A stretch of 64,000 nt of DNA from positions 868,001 to 932,000 of the forward strand of contig JACGCN010000018.1 in NCBI GenBank assembly GCA_014905825.1. Reading direction: 5' to 3'. The notes under the pieces were generated by a model. That model was not told the origin of the DNA, made no database searches, and saw nothing but the letters and a program-made list of their open reading frames with translations. The translations under genes and the position numbers were made by a program. Shown one piece after another: positions 1 to 10,744 of this stretch (its first letter is position 1; every line of letters starts with the position of its first letter). This DNA comes from Lyophyllum atratum. Its lineage: Eukaryota; Basidiomycota; Agaricomycetes; Agaricales; Lyophyllaceae.

Positions 1-1982
1 GAAAAGTAAGGCTGCTCGATCCAAATACATTGGCAGGAGGAGCGGCCGCGGAGGTCGATGCTTGGGGACTAACTGAAGCAGGTACCCCAAACACAGACTT
101 CGCTGGTACGCCGAAAACGGAAGTTGAAGATGAAGGAAATGCCGAAGCTCCAAATGCTGACTGGGTATTAAAAACGTTGGGGGTAGTGGAGATGGTTGAG
201 AAGGCTGAGGCAGTCACTGGCGGAGGTGCTGGGGGAGGTACCGCCGCCGGAGCCAAAGGTCCACCAAAAGGTGAAGACGACCATCCAGTAGTGGTGGGCT
301 GGGTTGCCAAAGATGCAGGATCAGTCGTTTCTTTTCGCTCGTCTTCCGTTAGGAGCTCGTCGTACATTTCATCATCGGCGTGGTCATCATATTCGTCTAC
401 GGCAGAAACGCCGTCAATGATGTCTGGAATGCTGAGACCGCCGCGAATGGCTTCGATGTCGTCAATGGCATCCTTGCCGAAGAGGCGTTCGAGAATACAG
501 GCGACGAGGTAAATCATCACGACGCTCCCTTGCTCGCGGAGAACATTGGCCAGGTTCCCAAATATCTGCATGCCCTCAGCATCAACAACAAGCTTAGAGG
601 TCTTGCTGATTGGGGCACTTTTCCGCTGGACATGTAAGCGGAAATCTGTGGTGAGCTTGAACACGGGATGGGAGGTGATATTTTCCGGAATATCCTCGTG
701 CCGTTCCTTTTGGTCACGAATATGGATGAGCCGATGATATACGCGCATCTCGAGCTCGGTTGGTGACTCGTATCGGCCTCGTTGGTCTTCGTAGAACTCT
801 TTCAGACTTTGAAGCGCTAGAGAAGCCTGTCAGGATGGCGTCGGGCGCGAGAGGACGTGTGACGGACTGTTCATAAGCTGTTGTTCTTCCAGCGCGATGG
901 AGAACCCGGTACGATCTCGCTCGAAATGCAATGCCAGGATATGGAAACGTGCACATCGATCGTGACATTCGATGGCCTCGGCTCCATAACTGTGTTGCAT
1001 TGTAAAATCATTCCGGACTGCTCTTGAGCGGTCTCGAATGAAGTTAAATGTCGCAGAGAAGCCGCCCCGTGGAAGAAGGTCATGAAAGAGGTAGTCTAAC
1101 GTCCTCTGAAAAGAAACCGATTGTTAGAATGAGGCATAAGATGAAAGGGAAAACACTGCTTACCTTAAGAACGTGTGGAGGACGCAAGTCGGAGGGCAAG
1201 GTCTTGTCGCCCGCTGCACGTTCGTACATTTTGACTGCGCGCTTATGGTCGACTCGTTTTGTCCCAGGGATCTACAAGGTATATCAAAGCAGATTTCGTA
1301 AAATAACGAAGTAAATCTACGTACCGTTTCCCACTCGAAGAGATTATTTTCTCGTTCACGTCGGTAGCGCTCAAAACGAGGGCACATATCCAGACATGTT
1401 CCGACCACCGAAATCGCATCTTCCAGTCTCTTAGGAACGTTAGGGTCATCCATCTTTCCTTCAGCTATGGCCTTCTTCCTCTCAAGTTCACGAGCCTTCA
1501 CCAACTGAGGGCATGTTTAGAAGCCGGCATTGCGCAAAATAACGAAAGTAACATACCCCTTGATAGAACTTCTCTCTCTCCTCCAACGTATCCAAAGGAA
1601 GTTCTTCCAACTCAACAGCCTCATACTCCTCATACTCCTCTTCGTGTTCCTCTTCGTGATCCTCCTCCGCCTCGTCCATATGTCCATCTGGTATGATGGT
1701 CTCCTGCTCCGACTCTGTGTCGTTGGCGTGCGGTGCAGAATTCACGCGAAGGGACACATTCGAGAACTTTCCTCGACCCCGGTGCGCGCCCCGCCCTCCA
1801 CGCCCTCCCCTGTGACCACCGCGTTCCCACCTTTCGCCATCACTGTGGTATGGGGTGTTACTACCACTTCTTTGACCATTCTCCCCTGCCACCCACTGTC
1901 GATTTCGTGAATGCGGCTGCCTCCCCGCGTCGTGCGAGCCGCCGCCTCGTCCGCGGCCGCGAACATGGGGCGCAGATTCCAT
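1..1982 (-). CDS. SAC3: SAC3/GANP-family nuclear mRNA export factor, C-terminus cut by the window edge
   Basis: Recognised from the SAC3/GANP signature GTCLDMCPRFERYRRE, followed by an N/L-rich helix (roughly 1320-1440). In the TREX-2 complex this family couples transcription to mRNA export at the nuclear pore. The chosen ATG is at 1982. The first exon is a low-complexity RG/GR-rich stretch (GGRGGRGAHRGRGKF) followed by a Glu-rich block. Introns interrupt the coding frame near 1510-1555, 1275-1320 and in the 700-1160 region; not every join is resolved. The downstream part (about 510 to 1) reads AIRGGLSIPDIIDG and then becomes S/T/P/A-rich with repeated FG contexts such as SVFGVPA and ANVFG, as in nucleoporin-like tails. 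Seen: signature and FG motifs. Known: SAC3 role. Inferred: that the FG tail serves pore interaction. The stop codon lies outside the window. Confidence 0.88.
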
Positions 1983-2219
1983 CGTGTTGGCTGGAAGTCA
2001 GTCTTGGCGAGACAAGGATTGAGCAGAGCAACAAAGCCGACAATTGTTGTTCAAGTCAAGGTGAAATCAACAAATATCAATTTGGTCGCGGTCCAGTCCA
2101 CGTGGTGATCTGATCACCGACGTTCGACGTCCAAGGCTGCGCTGATACGACTTCAAGGACCCATAGCCCTTCATACGCATGGTTTGAGTACTGCGCTTGA
2201 GAGAAAGCCCAGAAATACC

Positions 2220-2507
2220 ATGTCAGAGCAGGTCTGTGCAGTTTGCATAGCAGCCTGCTGTGATGTCTTGGCTGGTATATGCTTGGATTTCATGTCACTC
2301 CGTAAGTGCGTCGAGCTGTGCAAAGCAGGTAGCCTGACTATAGTGCTATCTTGCTTTACCACAGGGCACACCTGTACCGAGGACCTATGTAATTGTAACT
2401 GTAGGAGCCAGGCTGAAGAAGATCCCGCTGAGCGAGAGCCTTTGATAGCGGCGAGGCGTGAAGAACCGAGCTCCCAACCCCCAATGCGAGTTCAGCCGCC
2501 TTCATGA
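2220..2507 (+). CDS. Small cysteine-rich protein, two exons
   Basis: ATG at 2220, intron 2302-2364 (63 nt, GT-AG, length divisible by three so the frame is open either way), stop at 2505-2507. The spliced product is about 75 residues. The N-terminal third holds clustered cysteines in a hydrophobic context (CAVCIAACCDVLAGICLDF), a second cluster follows the intron (CTEDLCNCNC), and the tail is polar and Pro-rich (EEDPAEREPLIAARREEP). Small proteins with this layout occur in many Agaricomycetes; I know of no assigned function. There is no classical cleavable signal peptide, so a membrane-associated or palmitoylated protein is possible. It is the first gene downstream of the divergent SAC3 start. 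The intron joining two Cys clusters in one frame is the main support; a chance ORF remains possible. Confidence 0.55.
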   Translation: MSEQVCAVCIAACCDVLAGICLDFMSLRKCVELCKAGSLTIVLSCFTTGHTCTEDLCNCNCRSQAEEDPAEREPLIAARREEPSSQPPMRVQPPS

Positions 2508-4319
2508 GAGTAGATGTTATATTGTATCTGATTGCTTTTCTGTGGTACGTCGGAACATGATATCATCCCGTTACACGCGTGGTAATCAAGTATTTCACAG
2601 ATGCTTTTAGCTTTTTACCTGTGTTACCCACCTGTATCATACCTCAGCAAACCTCGGTCACTCTAGCACTATTCCAACTTCACTTCTGACACTCTATCAG
2701 CACGTCTATACTGGAGAAGGCTATTTGTCACAGAGCTGTTGTTCGACGCTTCCATCTCTCAAACATACTTTATGACTGAAACAGAAGAGATGAGCACGGA
2801 AGTTACATACTATATAACAGGATGTCTGGAAAATTGCACCCTTGCTTAATGGTAAGTCCTGTGTGTGTCCCACCTGACAATATGTGCTAATTCTCTGTCA
2901 TTCCCATCGCTCGCGCGGTCTGCACCCCTATTCACGTCGTTCACCTGGCGGCTCCTTCTATGACCCCTATGTAAGCCTTCTTTAATTACCGTTCGTCGAT
3001 CACCGAGAATCCGGATAGTGTCAGGTTCTGGGTTCCAGCTGAAATCTGACCGGCTTATTGCCACCATTGGAGTGTCGGCATCATAGTCAGACTCGCATTT
3101 TCGTTGGGGAACAAAGCACTAGATGTGGTCCTCAAGTTCTTCAGATAAAACAACCTAGGAAGTTGACTGGTGCGCTGGATCAACTTAACAAGACCTCTGC
3201 GTTGATTCTCCGATGTATGGATCCTTGGATCCTGGAATCCATCGTTTCCAGGTTTCCACCCCATGATGTACTAATCACGTTAGTAACGACAGAACGTTGG
3301 AGCCCCTGCTCTTCTAATTCAAGGAATCTGCACCAGCCATTTGAAGTCGTTCTCGTCATCGGCGCCGGCGGTTGAGATATATGGCTCCCAACCAGCGTTA
3401 CCTCTGATATTTGACACCTACTATATCTCAGTAGAAGCCTGCCATCTATCGTGTCATGGAGACTCAAGTCCAGCTGACCCGACTTAAGCCATCGGTAACT
3501 ACATTCGCTGCCTGCATGCTGAAAGACTATACGTCCAGGTTTACCTTTCAATAGAATCGAGTCTCCGCCGTGTCATCGTCGGCCCCAATCATTCAGCCTT
3601 GTTCCCGGCTATCCCATTGGATGACCAGCTCGTGCTATTCAGCGGGCCCCGGGCCCTACCAGCAAGAACTTTCACTCCCTGTCTCGTCGCGGAACCATCG
3701 AAATGTCCGGCATGTATATGTCAGACACAGCCCTATCATAAGACGGTGCAAAGTCACCGACGAAGCAGATATTTCACGTCGAAGTCAACTGCCAATCTGT
3801 TTGTCAGGATATCTAGGCAATGATGCCAATGTTCAGGAAGAAGAGTTCGAACGGCCTACTATCTCCACCGTGTATCACTTCAGTCACGATACGGTTGAAG
3901 AATGTATTGCAAGAGCCCGATCGCGAGCCCTTTCTCCGGAATTCGACGTAAATATAGAATATAGAGGTATGGATGCCAGTATGTCGGTCAAATTTATTAC
4001 ATGTGAAAGACCGTACCAAAAGCCCGAGGCATAGGAACAGGGAGAAATCGACCAACTTAATGATTACATAGCTTAGTGCGATAAAGTTTTAGAGTCCAAA
4101 AGAATGTATGTCTGTCTGTGCATGTGTAGGGTGCTGAATTAAGGGAATAGCATGTCTGGTGGTGCTGTCGCTAAGCGCGCTAAAATGACATCGTAAGTGG
4201 AACGTTGCGAGCGTTCAAATCATTGATAGCTCTCAGACTGATGACCGATATGTGAAGTTCGAAGTACTAAAAGCGTCCAAGCATGTGTCGTTCCCAGCCC
4301 GGCTTATGGCTGGTCATGT
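2508..4319. other. Region without a well-supported gene; possible decayed DUF6593-like fragment
   Basis: Neither strand gives a coherent spliced gene. On the minus strand near 3551-3420 there is a segment resembling the core of the Agaricomycete DUF6593 family (a GSECSYRW turn, then a DLSLHDTIDGRLLLRYSR strand pattern), but no start or N-terminal half could be joined to it. On the plus strand 3820-4034 is open and moderately coding-like (ends ITCERPYQKPEA, stop at 4032-4034) without a recognisable domain. Either could be a relic. Confidence 0.3.
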
Positions 4320-6720
4320 TCAGCATTTCTGCCACATCTTTACCGAATCACTGTCGGTAGGCAAGCAGATTCCAAGGTCAGTCACAATGCACACAGCTTC
4401 CCGATGAACATGAGGTACGTACACAACCATTGCGCGATCCTCGACACTCGTGGGCCAAGTCGGCAGCCACTTAGCTTTGTTCTTCCAGAAGTCTGCCATA
4501 GCAGCTTGAAACGATGCGACAAGATCAGCGGACAGCAAGGAACAGCGCCAGAGATAGACACGTACTCTGAGATCCATCTAACCACGGCTTGTCCCCAGCG
4601 CTGTCAGGGAACCACCCGTTCGTCCCCCCGACGGCTACGTTCAAGATGAGGTAGAATGCTAAATAACAACGATGGAAGATCAGTCGACTGGCTAGTGACA
4701 TTGAGGCGCGTTACTAGGTCAAAGACATGTACTTACATTGATCAAAGGGGGCTGCGGTCGTTCCATTGATCCACGGATTATCCAAGATGACGGTCTGTGA
4801 GCCGTTCTGCACCACAGACGGGAAGTCTCCGCGTTCCCAGAAGCTTTGCTTGTCCACTTTCAGGACGGGCATCATATGGTGCAGGCGCGTGTCGACATAG
4901 ATTCGGCTGTATGAACAGTAACGTTGGCATCAGAGCTTCGCGAATGGACAGGCGTGGAGGCGGCGTACATGAATTCTTCGGTCCATTCGAGGCCGTAGGT
5001 GTGGAAATCGGTGTCATAGGAGCCTCGTCTCAGGGGCCATGCACCGTAGGTCTTAGCGACGCCATTGAGCCAGGTCAGGGGTCCCCAGTTCAGTGACCCT
5101 CGAACCCAATTGGTTCCTCTGAGCGAACATTGAACATTTAATGTATGAAGATGAATCGGTCATGAGACTCACTGTCGAGTGTAACTCGGTCCATTTCCAC
5201 GTGCCTCCATGATATCAATTTCACCTGGGAAAGGATGTTAAGTAAGGAGCTGCTGTAACGCTACATGACAGGGATTCCGAGGAGGATGGTTCAACATACC
5301 GCTCAAGGGCCACGCGCCATATTTGTTATCAACAGGAAGCATCCAAATAGCAGGCCACAGCTGCACGCCACAGGGTTAGTATCCGCGAGGCGTAGTGTTG
5401 GTTTAGTGCAGCTCACCCAGTCACTAAAATAAAAATGTTTAGCCTCGAATTAGAAGGAAGAACCTTAAAAGCGCACCCGGTAGGAATCTTAGCTCGGACT
5501 TCGACCTTTCCGTACTTGATGCTAGCGCTTCTGCGGGTACTGATTCGCGCGCTCTGAACGGGATTGATAATCTGTCCCGAGGTCGAGTTGCTGACGGCAG
5601 AGCAGGCTTTCGTATACCCAGCGATATCGAAGTCATCGTCTGAGGCAATGTTGCTGATATTCATTTTCGAAGCGTGCGAAGGGTCGGTGTAAGAGGCGCC
5701 GCGAGTGATATTAAAGGTACAGCCGGTGATGTTGTACACGAACCCATCCTCGATGGCAGCCTCTCCAAGGTTATCCGACGTGAGGGTGGGTGCGATGTAC
5801 AGATGGCCATCCTTGACGAATGAATTATTGCGCGAGGCAGTGGTCATTTCAAACTCGCCATTTCTGCATCAACGATTAGCTCTTTGCTCCCGCTTGGAAA
5901 TGGACCGTGCTTACCCAAAGCCGCTCATATCGACCTCTCGGAAGAACTTGCCATTATCACCAAAGACGCCCTCTTCGGAATCGAAATTTTCGTCCATAAC
6001 CAGGCAAAGATTGCTCTTGATCAGGGGAACGTCCTCCCATCCGGTCCAGCACCGGATGGCGCCACATGCCAGGCCAATAACCATGACTCCATAGGTTAGA
6101 AAATAGGCGATTCGAGAAGATGGATCGCGTTCCGTGATCCATGGCTTCTCCAACGCTGGTTTTGCAGACAGCATAGTAGACTTTGGGCGCACACGCTCGA
6201 CCTTCGAAGCAGGTGCGACGCTCATCATGGTGAGGGGCCGCGTGGGGGGCGATGTGAATGCCTCCCTCAGGCGCGTAGTCGAGCCGCGGTAAGAGCCAAA
6301 ATCGGCCGTGCTAGGGCGGCTGCTATAGTAGCCAGAGGACATTCGCGACAGGTCGGCCACACTGGTGGCACGGGAAGTGACGCCACTCCTGGGGGAGGTG
6401 TCCGGGAATGGGAAGTGCGAGTGGGAGCCCTGGTGAACATGGTGGCTGGGAGTCTGAGCAGGGGTATCCGGTACGCTAGAGCCAAAGCTGATGATGCTCT
6501 CAGGAGGCGAGAAGGGATTAATGTGGTTGCCAAAAGTCTGGCTGCGGGGGGTTATAGGAGGGGAATCGACGTAAGATACCGCGCCAGATGTCGTGCGAGA
6601 ATGCGAGGATGGTTGTCGTTCAGAATCAGTATCAGGGGTCCCATCTACGACGAACTGTGGCTGAGGGGGCGAGAGCTTGTTCGAGTCGTCCTGGACGTGG
6701 ATCGGGGCTGGCTTCGGCAT
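4320..6720 (-). CDS. GH16 SKN1/KRE6-like beta-glucan synthesis-associated membrane protein
   Basis: A type II membrane protein expected to act in the secretory pathway or cell surface in cell-wall beta-1,6/1,3-glucan assembly. The ATG at 6720 (MPKPAPIHVQDD) opens a Ser/Pro/Thr-rich cytosolic tail of about 200 residues, followed by one membrane span (AYFLTYGVMVIGLACGAI). The luminal GH16 fold follows: NPVQSARISTRRSASIKYGK, AIWMLPVDNKYGAWP, then the catalytic motif GEIDIMEARGNG, whose two Glu are the nucleophile and acid/base of GH16. After that come GSLNWGPLTWLNGVAKTYG and LNVAVGGTNGWFPDSAG. The last exons read AMADFWKNKAKWLPTWP and DSVKMWQKC, stop at 4320-4322. The gene is split by many short introns; a 7-nt microexon (5417-5423) restores PTG-DW-LWP. 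The membrane-anchored layout fits SKN1/KRE6 homologues rather than secreted laminarinases. Confidence 0.9.
5417..5423 (-). other. 7-nt microexon in the GH16 gene
   Basis: The preceding exon ends in ...CCT ACC GG before a GTGCGC donor. The short exon TGACTGG is bracketed by TTTTAG upstream and GTGAGC downstream. The next exon begins CTG TGG CCT. Joining them gives P-T-G-D-W-L-W-P, the residues expected at this place in GH16 SKN1-like proteins; skipping it breaks the frame. Confidence 0.75.
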
Positions 6721-9700
6721 GGATGCGAGAGTCAGTGAGGACTGGGCGGGAATACGAACAAGCAGCCTTAAGGACAGGTGGCCGAGGATAAGATTATAAG
6801 GCAGGCATGAGTTGACGTTGATATCTTCGCAAGTCCAGCGAACGGTCACGTCCTTACGGCTGTCCAACAAATTCGGCTGTACCTGGTCTGGAATACTCGA
6901 TTGCCTTTACGGATCTGAAGCACGGCAGAATCGATCTCTTCCATTATATCCGGGCCTTCTTTGACTAAATGTTCATCGGGCTCCCACAATTTTGGGTTCC
7001 GTAGATTTCTCCATTTGAAGCGACTGACGAGCCCGCCTGGGTTTTCCAATCAGCAAATGGGAGATAAGCCGGTCATCGATACCCACGATTTCTTCCATCA
7101 CCCTCACCCTTGTTCAGTATTGGTGCGGCATGTCGCAGCGAAAAGATATCACACCAAAGCTTGATCCTAATGATAGACAGCATGCGCAGCGTCGATCATC
7201 CCATCCGGCCGAACCTGTGTTATTTGTGCGTCACATCGACCTGATGAATGACCGTCGAAAGCCACGATCGCCTGTACTACGTTAGGTGCCACCGTCCCGT
7301 ATGTGGTTGATATGAAGCTTAAGTTGCGGCGCCCGTTTCAGCGCTAGACACCACATTAAGTGTTTCATTGGACGCAGTACCGCTGATACCGGTGATTGCA
7401 AACATAAGTTAGAATCGACTGCCCAACACATCGAAAGTCCTGCCACTCACGTATGTCAAGCAATGTCACTTATGTTGGTTCGGAGGCCCTATCAAGGCAC
7501 AGCAGGGGTTATCCAGTTATGGCACTGTATCCCCTGCCCCTGTATTTATCTTCCTAACATACATAGCCGGCCTTGGGCAAAACGTGAATGTCGATCCGGT
7601 GATGCATGCGCTTTGCCCATCGAGGCACAAGCATTGAACGGACAATAAGCAGGGCAGTGGAAAAAGAGCGATGCTAGATGAAAGTGGATGGGTCTTCCCA
7701 TGTACTCTTGCCTGACAGATTTTGATGGATTTCACGGATTCTGAATGTCACGGCAAGCCTACACAACCAAGCATCAGGATTCCCAGGAGATAGAATCCAA
7801 AGCTGGCGAGACCAGTGTGCGGGTCCTATAAAAGAGGTCGTTACTTCCAAGGCCGTTACTTCCGAGGCGGGGGATTGCTGGTCAGACTGGACTCGGAGTC
7901 GCTGAGGAGCGTTGCTCGGCATTGCCAGCATTTACGCGGTCACATGACTATTTGAAAGACCGTGGCATTCGGCAGTACTACTAACTACTACTGCTAGTAC
8001 GACTACTTAGTACTCAGACTAGTAGTAAATGGGTCTGATACAAGGCAAGTAATCATTTAGAGTGTAAGCAAAGTCCCTTGCAAGGCTCCTTTGAGCGTGT
8101 GGTGCAAAGCTAGATACTTTAGACGATGCGAATACTAGATCTAGTATCCAGACACTGCATTCATCTTACATCCACGGATCTTACTTGTAGGATGTCCGTT
8201 TCAGCAAACAATATCTGGATCTTCCGGGAGCTCGACATGCCATCGTCATCGTAGCATCGCTTCTATGTCTGATGCTGATCATTTACGGCTTGCTTGAAAT
8301 TAGGGGCCTTCCTGTCGCCATAATTTCTACTCCGTTCACGGCCCTGGGACTTGAGAGACAGGCTGTTCCCATAGGTGGATCGAAGACTTGGCGAGGTGCT
8401 CCACTGTCTCTCGATGACACTATGAATGAGATTGTTATCTGCAGAAATAGTAGCCAACTTGAATGGAAGGAGGATAGAAATGCCGGAAAAGCACAAAAAG
8501 CACCGGCACGCTTCTTTTTTCGATCATGAGCAGAAGCTGCGCTTTTCTCGGCCACGCGGGGATGCCAGTGCGTTATCGCTCGGCCATACAATGCGTCGAA
8601 TACAAGAATAACGGAATCGGGGTGGCAAACTGTAAGATAACGCAAAAATTCTATACTCAATCAGTATAACGAGGTACGAAAGGTTCTTATCATACCTCGG
8701 AGCGCCACATGGCGAGCGTCAGTACAATGCAATGCGCTCCTTCGAATCCGTTTTGAGTCGCTTGTCACTGGCAGTACGTTCTGAAATAAGCTCCACTCTA
8801 AATATTGAATACTCCTGAGTTGCTATTCCTCGTGGCCATTCATTTGGTTTGACGGTTTACCAGGGTCGATCAGGAGATACCGAAGTCTTCTATGTCATGT
8901 TAAAAATGGCTGCTCGAGTTGACCAGTACCTGATTAGATGTTATCTGTGATCCAAGGCCCAGAATATCGTAAGATGTCGGCGCGAAAACGATGCGGGCAC
9001 TGGGCAGGAACTTGATTAGCCTCAAGAGGACCGGGGCCTACTAGCCTGAAATAAGGAACCCAATGTGGCGACCGGAAATTGGTTGTGCAGTCGATTTCGT
9101 AGACAGGTGTGGTGATTGTCCCTCACGTTGCCTAAAAGCCACTGTGGCGTCTACGATTACGGGCGCATCACATGTTAAGACGCCTCCAAAGCTCAACACA
9201 TTACTCACCTGAAACTCTGTACAGTATCCCAGTCGTATATCCCAATCGTGTCTTGGCCCACCAGACAGGATCAACAGCACGATCAGGCCTTCGTCGAGGA
9301 CACGATGGCATCTGTGCATTTCTGGTGTCATTGTAGACATGCAATGGCCATTGAATGGCGATATCATTTCAATGAGTATGAAAAGTTGTGGATAACAACC
9401 TCTTATCTCTCATTTAGACCTAGGACGAACCTGACGTGCGAGTCTCAGAACTGTGTGAAATGCAATACAACTTAGCGTCCAAGGTCTAGAGTCTATGGAC
9501 CGAACAGAAATTTCATACAAGGGCGCACGAGATGAACGAGATTTCGTTAGCAAGGTTCATCATGAGGATTGCCGTAGTGCCGCTTTGACAGCGCATCTCG
9601 AAATTTTGAAGTATTGATGTCGGAAGGACCTTTGTAGGCGGTTCAAGCCAAGCCAGCACGCGCGAGGGCGAGAGTAAGGATGTTCGTATTTCCATTACCA

Positions 9701-10744
9701 GGTGATCATCTGGACATGCAAGGGAGCATTAAAGTCTATCACTGCGCAGTGTGTGCAGCAGCCGAGCAAGAACATAGGAAGGCGTTGGTAAATAGGACCA
9801 AATCGCGAGTTTGACAGGAAAAGTTGCCACAAACTGACATGTGGCAGGATGACTCATCAACATCATGATGATATCCTAACGGAACGTCCTTGTCTCTTCC
9901 CTTCTCTTCACACGTCTCTGTCAAACGCTGACTGCTGCACATAATGCGACCCATACAGCCTACCGGGTGATCCTTGAAATCCTGCGATTTGGACGCGGGT
10001 ATTTGTTTTGATATAACGCCGTGGACGACGGCAAAGCGTTGGACTCAATTCACAGATGCTAGAACTTCGTATAAGAAGAAAACGATACTCCTAACAAGCG
10101 CCGCACCACATGGATGAGCTAACGGCGTAATGAATACATTTCGTATGAAATCCATGGCTAATCTGTCAGTCATATAGATCATCTACTCGCAGTCTTTGTT
10201 TCCCCAAAAGCCCCTCAGCATCCACCGTAAAGAGGGTGCTTCTTCGTACCATTGTTTCTCCGGAGGATCAGCCTGTGTGCTCATCATTTTGGGATTGACC
10301 TTTCGTCCGATAATCCGATCAGAATCCCATGGAAAGAAGGCGGGCTATAGTAACAAATGCGTCTACATCGAGGGACATGTAAGCATGCGTCGTTGTACCT
10401 ATCTTCCAACATGCTGTTGCCGGGGCAATTTTCTCTCCACCGAGCTGTCACTTCACTTCTCATCTTCCGTCAGGCTGAGCAGTCACAGACGTGTACCGCC
10501 TGCCGGTTGACCCGCGCGATCTCATTCCGAATCTGGGAACCTGGATTCTCATCTGGGACCTTTGACGGAAGGAGGTTAACTTCTGAGCACTGTTTGCCGA
10601 ATAATGATAACACCTGATGCAGACTCATTCCTGGAATCTCTTTTAAACTCCTTGTCTCCCGTCTATTTTACCTTTGGGCCCGTTACTCTATCTTACGACC
10701 CGGCTTTCAGTGTTTCTTCTCGTCAGCCAAAATAATTGGGCATC
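6721..10744. other. Four-kilobase stretch with no supportable gene
   Basis: All open frames here are short, out of phase with each other and without recognisable motifs. I see no tRNA-like or transposase-like pattern. A run rich in ACTACT/AGTAGT lies at 7977-8030. A short repeated phrase (GTTACTTCCRAGGC) occurs at about 7851-7870. The last several hundred bases probably hold the promoter and leader of the plus-strand glycosyltransferase gene; the first few hundred hold the promoter of the minus-strand GH16 gene. Confidence 0.5.

Noticed and set aside
30..512. 160-codon plus-strand frame at the left edge
   Set aside because: The minus strand in the same place continues the SAC3 protein with sensible FG motifs; the plus-strand frame is its Gly/Ala-rich mirror.
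1742..1966. Alternative frames inside the SAC3 first exon
   Set aside because: RG-rich GC sequence keeps several frames open; only one leads through splice sites into the GTCLDMCP signature.
7977..8030. ACTACT/AGTAGT-rich run as a possible hairpin or CRISPR-like repeat
   Set aside because: Irregular, no spacer structure, and the host is a eukaryote; simple sequence is enough to explain it.
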